Below, one piece after another: positions 5,948 to 7,560 of a DNA stretch of 7,560 bases. The translations under genes were made by a program, and so were the position numbers. Origin of the DNA: Hyphomicrobiales bacterium (GTDB lineage: Bacteria; Pseudomonadota; Alphaproteobacteria; Rhizobiales; Aestuariivirgaceae); NCBI GenBank assembly GCA_027067085.1, contig JAMOMM010000427.1, forward strand, positions 1 through 7,560, written 5' to 3'. The notes below the pieces were generated by a model that was not told where the DNA came from, did not search any database, and was given only the letters and a program-made list of their open reading frames with translations. Numbering within the stretch: position 1 is the first letter of the stretch; the number at the start of each line of letters is the position of its first letter.

Positions 5948-6847
5948 CTACAAGTCTGGTAGATCAAGACCTTTAATCATGCATGCAGCTTGCACCGTGT
6001 TGCGCAATAAACACGCAATCGTCATCGGCCCAACACCGCCCGGCACTGGTGTAATGGAACCAGCCGTTGCCAACGCGTCTTGATAGTCCACATCACCGAC
6101 AAGGCGCGTTTTGCCGTTGCCCGCATCAATACGGTTAATCCCGACATCAATAACGCAAGCACCTTTTTTGATCCAATCACCCTTAATCATTTGCGGGCGA
6201 CCAACCGCTGCAATCAAAATATCAGCGCGTCGACAAACCTCTTCAAGGTTTTTAGTGCGAGAGTGAGCAATGGTAATCGTGCAGTTTTCTTGCAACAATA
6301 GTTGTGCCACAGGCTTTCCAACAATGTTGGAACGCCCAACAACAACAGCTTCTAAACCAGATAAATCACCCAAGGTGTCTTTGGCCAGCATCACGCAACC
6401 AACTGGCGTACAAGAGGTAAGCGCTGCTTGGCCTGTCGCCAAACGGCCCGCATTGACCACATGAAAACCATCAACGTCCTTATCTGGGTGCACTGTGTTG
6501 ATGACTTTGGTTTCATTGATATGCTTAGGCAAAGGCAATTGCACCAAAATCCCGTGAACACTGTCATCGTTATTGAGTTTTTCAATCAACGCCAGTAAGT
6601 CAGCTTCATTGGTGTCATCAGGCAACTTATGTTCATATGAATTCATACCCGCTTCAAGCGTTTGCACACCCTTATTGCGCACATAAACCTGACTGGCAGG
6701 ATCCTCACCCACAAGCACCACAGCAAGGCCCGGTTTTAAATCATGATCTCGAACGAGACGTTCAACTTCCTTGCCAATGCGCACGCGCAAACTTGCAGCA
6801 AATGCTTTTCCATCAATCCGTTTTGCCAATCCGTTTTCTTGTGTCAT
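5948..6847 (-). CDS. folD: Bifunctional methylenetetrahydrofolate dehydrogenase / methenyltetrahydrofolate cyclohydrolase
   Basis: FolD interconverts 5,10-methylene- and 10-formyl-tetrahydrofolate with NADP in the cytoplasm, supplying one-carbon units for purines and formyl-methionine. The 299 residues are a normal full length. The catalytic domain shows Y55 and K59 in 'SQVYVRNKG', Q103 in 'VQLPLP', D125 in 'DKDVDGFHV' and the closing signature P-V-P-G-G-V-G-P-M-T (267-276). The NADP-binding domain has G-R-S-N-I-V-G-K-P (171-179). The start ATG (complement of 6845-6847) has an AAAGG about 8 bases upstream and lies inside the end of the DUF167 gene, so the two overlap by 35 bases and may be translationally coupled. 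It is the last gene of the yggT-DUF167-folD unit. No terminator is visible beyond its stop, which abuts the converging methyltransferase gene. Confidence 0.98.
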   Translation of the reverse strand: MTQENGLAKRIDGKAFAASLRVRIGKEVERLVRDHDLKPGLAVVLVGEDPASQVYVRNKGVQTLEAGMNSYEHKLPDDTNEADLLALIEKLNNDDSVHGILVQLPLPKHINETKVINTVHPDKDVDGFHVVNAGRLATGQAALTSCTPVGCVMLAKDTLGDLSGLEAVVVGRSNIVGKPVAQLLLQENCTITIAHSRTKNLEEVCRRADILIAAVGRPQMIKGDWIKKGACVIDVGINRIDAGNGKTRLVGDVDYQDALATAGSITPVPGGVGPMTIACLLRNTVQAACMIKGLDLPDL

Positions 6848-7166
6848 TTTCTAGCCTTTCTAACGCTGGTTTAAGCCAACTCAAAACATCACTTTCCTTA
6901 CCACTAATAAGGATCGTTTTATTACGGTCAATCTCACCTGCAATAACAGTGAAACCAGATTTTGCATGCTTAAAAGTCTTTGCCAGTATTTGTATAATAG
7001 CCTTATTGGCTTGGCCTTTTTCAGGTTGCGCCGTGGTTGCAACTTTTAACGACGCTTTGCCATTTCCATCGACATAAATGCCCGTAATGCCGTTACGAGA
7101 AGCTTTAGGCGTTACCCGCAAAAAAATGACAACTCCCTTTTTAGATAATTGCCAAACTCGCGCCAT
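6813..7166 (-). CDS. DUF167 (YggU-family) protein
   Basis: This small cytoplasmic protein of 117 residues belongs to the DUF167/YggU family, whose function is unknown. Typical family blocks are 'VTPKASRNGI' (18-27), the basic 'PEKGQANKAIIQILAK' (48-63) and 'GEIDRNKTILISG' (77-89). A tail of about 28 residues follows the domain and overlaps the folD start by 35 bases. The ATG (complement of 7164-7166) has GAGG 8 bases upstream. The gene lies 41 bases after yggT and is presumably on the same message. The association with yggT and folD is a recurring gene order in alphaproteobacteria, but it does not reveal the activity. Confidence 0.92.
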   Translation of the reverse strand: MARVWQLSKKGVVIFLRVTPKASRNGITGIYVDGNGKASLKVATTAQPEKGQANKAIIQILAKTFKHAKSGFTVIAGEIDRNKTILISGKESDVLSWLKPALERLENDTRKRIGKTD

Positions 7167-7207
7167 CTTATACGCCTCGCAGTCAAATTGCCATTTAGCT
7201 AAAAGCC

Positions 7208-7498
7208 TTATCCAGCGAGACGAGGCCCATACTCAACGAGCAAGTTTCGCACAAAGAAAATGCCGAGCAGCACAACAATTGGAGATAAATCAATACCACC
7301 CAGATCTGGCAATGCGCGGCGAATTGGACCAAGAACGGGTTCAGTCAACCGAAAGATAACCTGCTGCACCTGACGTACAAATTGATTGTTGATATTAACA
7401 ATCCCAAAGGTCAATAACCAACTCATAATAATCATCGCAATAATCACATACGTGTAAAGACTCAAAACTGTATCAATAAGCAGAATAATCGATTGCAT
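7208..7498 (-). CDS. YggT-family small membrane protein
   Basis: This inner-membrane protein of 96 residues has two hydrophobic helices, about 5-29 and 70-90. Between them is the conserved motif T-E-P-V-L-G-P-I-R-R (52-61) followed by 'LPDLGGIDLSPIVV', which identifies the family. Single-repeat YggT proteins of this size are usual in alphaproteobacteria. Members have been linked to osmotic tolerance and, in other lineages, to cell or plastid division (YlmG), but the mechanism is unknown. The ATG (complement of 7496-7498) has AAGGA 7 bases upstream, a good ribosome binding site. It is the first visible gene of the yggT-DUF167-folD unit. Only 62 bases of upstream DNA are in the window, and no convincing promoter is seen there. 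Confidence 0.95.
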   Translation of the reverse strand: MQSIILLIDTVLSLYTYVIIAMIIMSWLLTFGIVNINNQFVRQVQQVIFRLTEPVLGPIRRALPDLGGIDLSPIVVLLGIFFVRNLLVEYGPRLAG

Positions 7499-7560
7499 TG
7501 GAATTCCTTGCTAAAATATCTTTGTACATTCATGTAGCTAGCCACAAAGCCAAGTGCAAG

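Noticed and set aside
6637..7077. + strand open frame (146 residues) across folD and the DUF167 gene
   Set aside because: It is antisense to two well-supported genes, has no recognisable family and no supporting ribosome binding site.
7513..7558. Promoter for yggT and a TACAT/ATGTA inverted repeat in the last bases of the window
   Set aside because: No -35/-10 pair with acceptable spacing and matches was found, and the 5-base arms could be chance.

Overview
The window looks like a piece of an alphaproteobacterial chromosome, most likely from the Hyphomicrobiales (Rhizobiales) or a close relative. The base is family resemblance judged by eye: a SIMPL-domain protein of the Brucella BP26/OMP28 type, a ferredoxin-NADP reductase ending in A-F-V-G-E, and the order yggT, DUF167, folD. 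Base composition looks moderate (mid-40s percent GC by eye, not counted). It is gene-dense, with no tRNA, rRNA, transposase or CRISPR array, and no gene-free stretch above about 185 bases.

Layout. The + strand carries the 3' part of a SIMPL-domain gene (1-637), fpr (822-1652), typA/bipA (1802-3640), ppa (3750-4280), a type III polyketide synthase gene (4378-5436) and an isoprenylcysteine-methyltransferase-like gene (5453-5944). The - strand carries yggT (7208-7498), a DUF167 gene (6813-7166) and folD (5948-6847), in that transcription order. The two blocks converge with only 3 bases between stop codons.

How the genes relate. Most are housekeeping: envelope/stress (SIMPL), flavin redox (fpr), ribosome-associated GTPase (typA), pyrophosphate removal (ppa), one-carbon folate metabolism (folD) and a conserved small membrane protein (yggT). 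The accessory unit is the two-gene polyketide cassette at 4378-5944. A chalcone-synthase-like enzyme with an intact Cys-His-Asn triad is followed 16 bases later by a small membrane methyltransferase. The arrangement matches the BpsA/BpsB pair of Bacillus, so a methylated alkylpyrone-type lipid is the best product guess.

The non-coding DNA carries several signals. A near-ideal FNR/FixK-type palindrome lies upstream of fpr, correctly spaced from an extended -10. Alternating GGCG/CGCC segments in front of typA can form competing hairpins. A perfect 15-bp inverted repeat separates typA from ppa. A strong intrinsic terminator after ppa ends about 15 bases before the polyketide synthase start codon.
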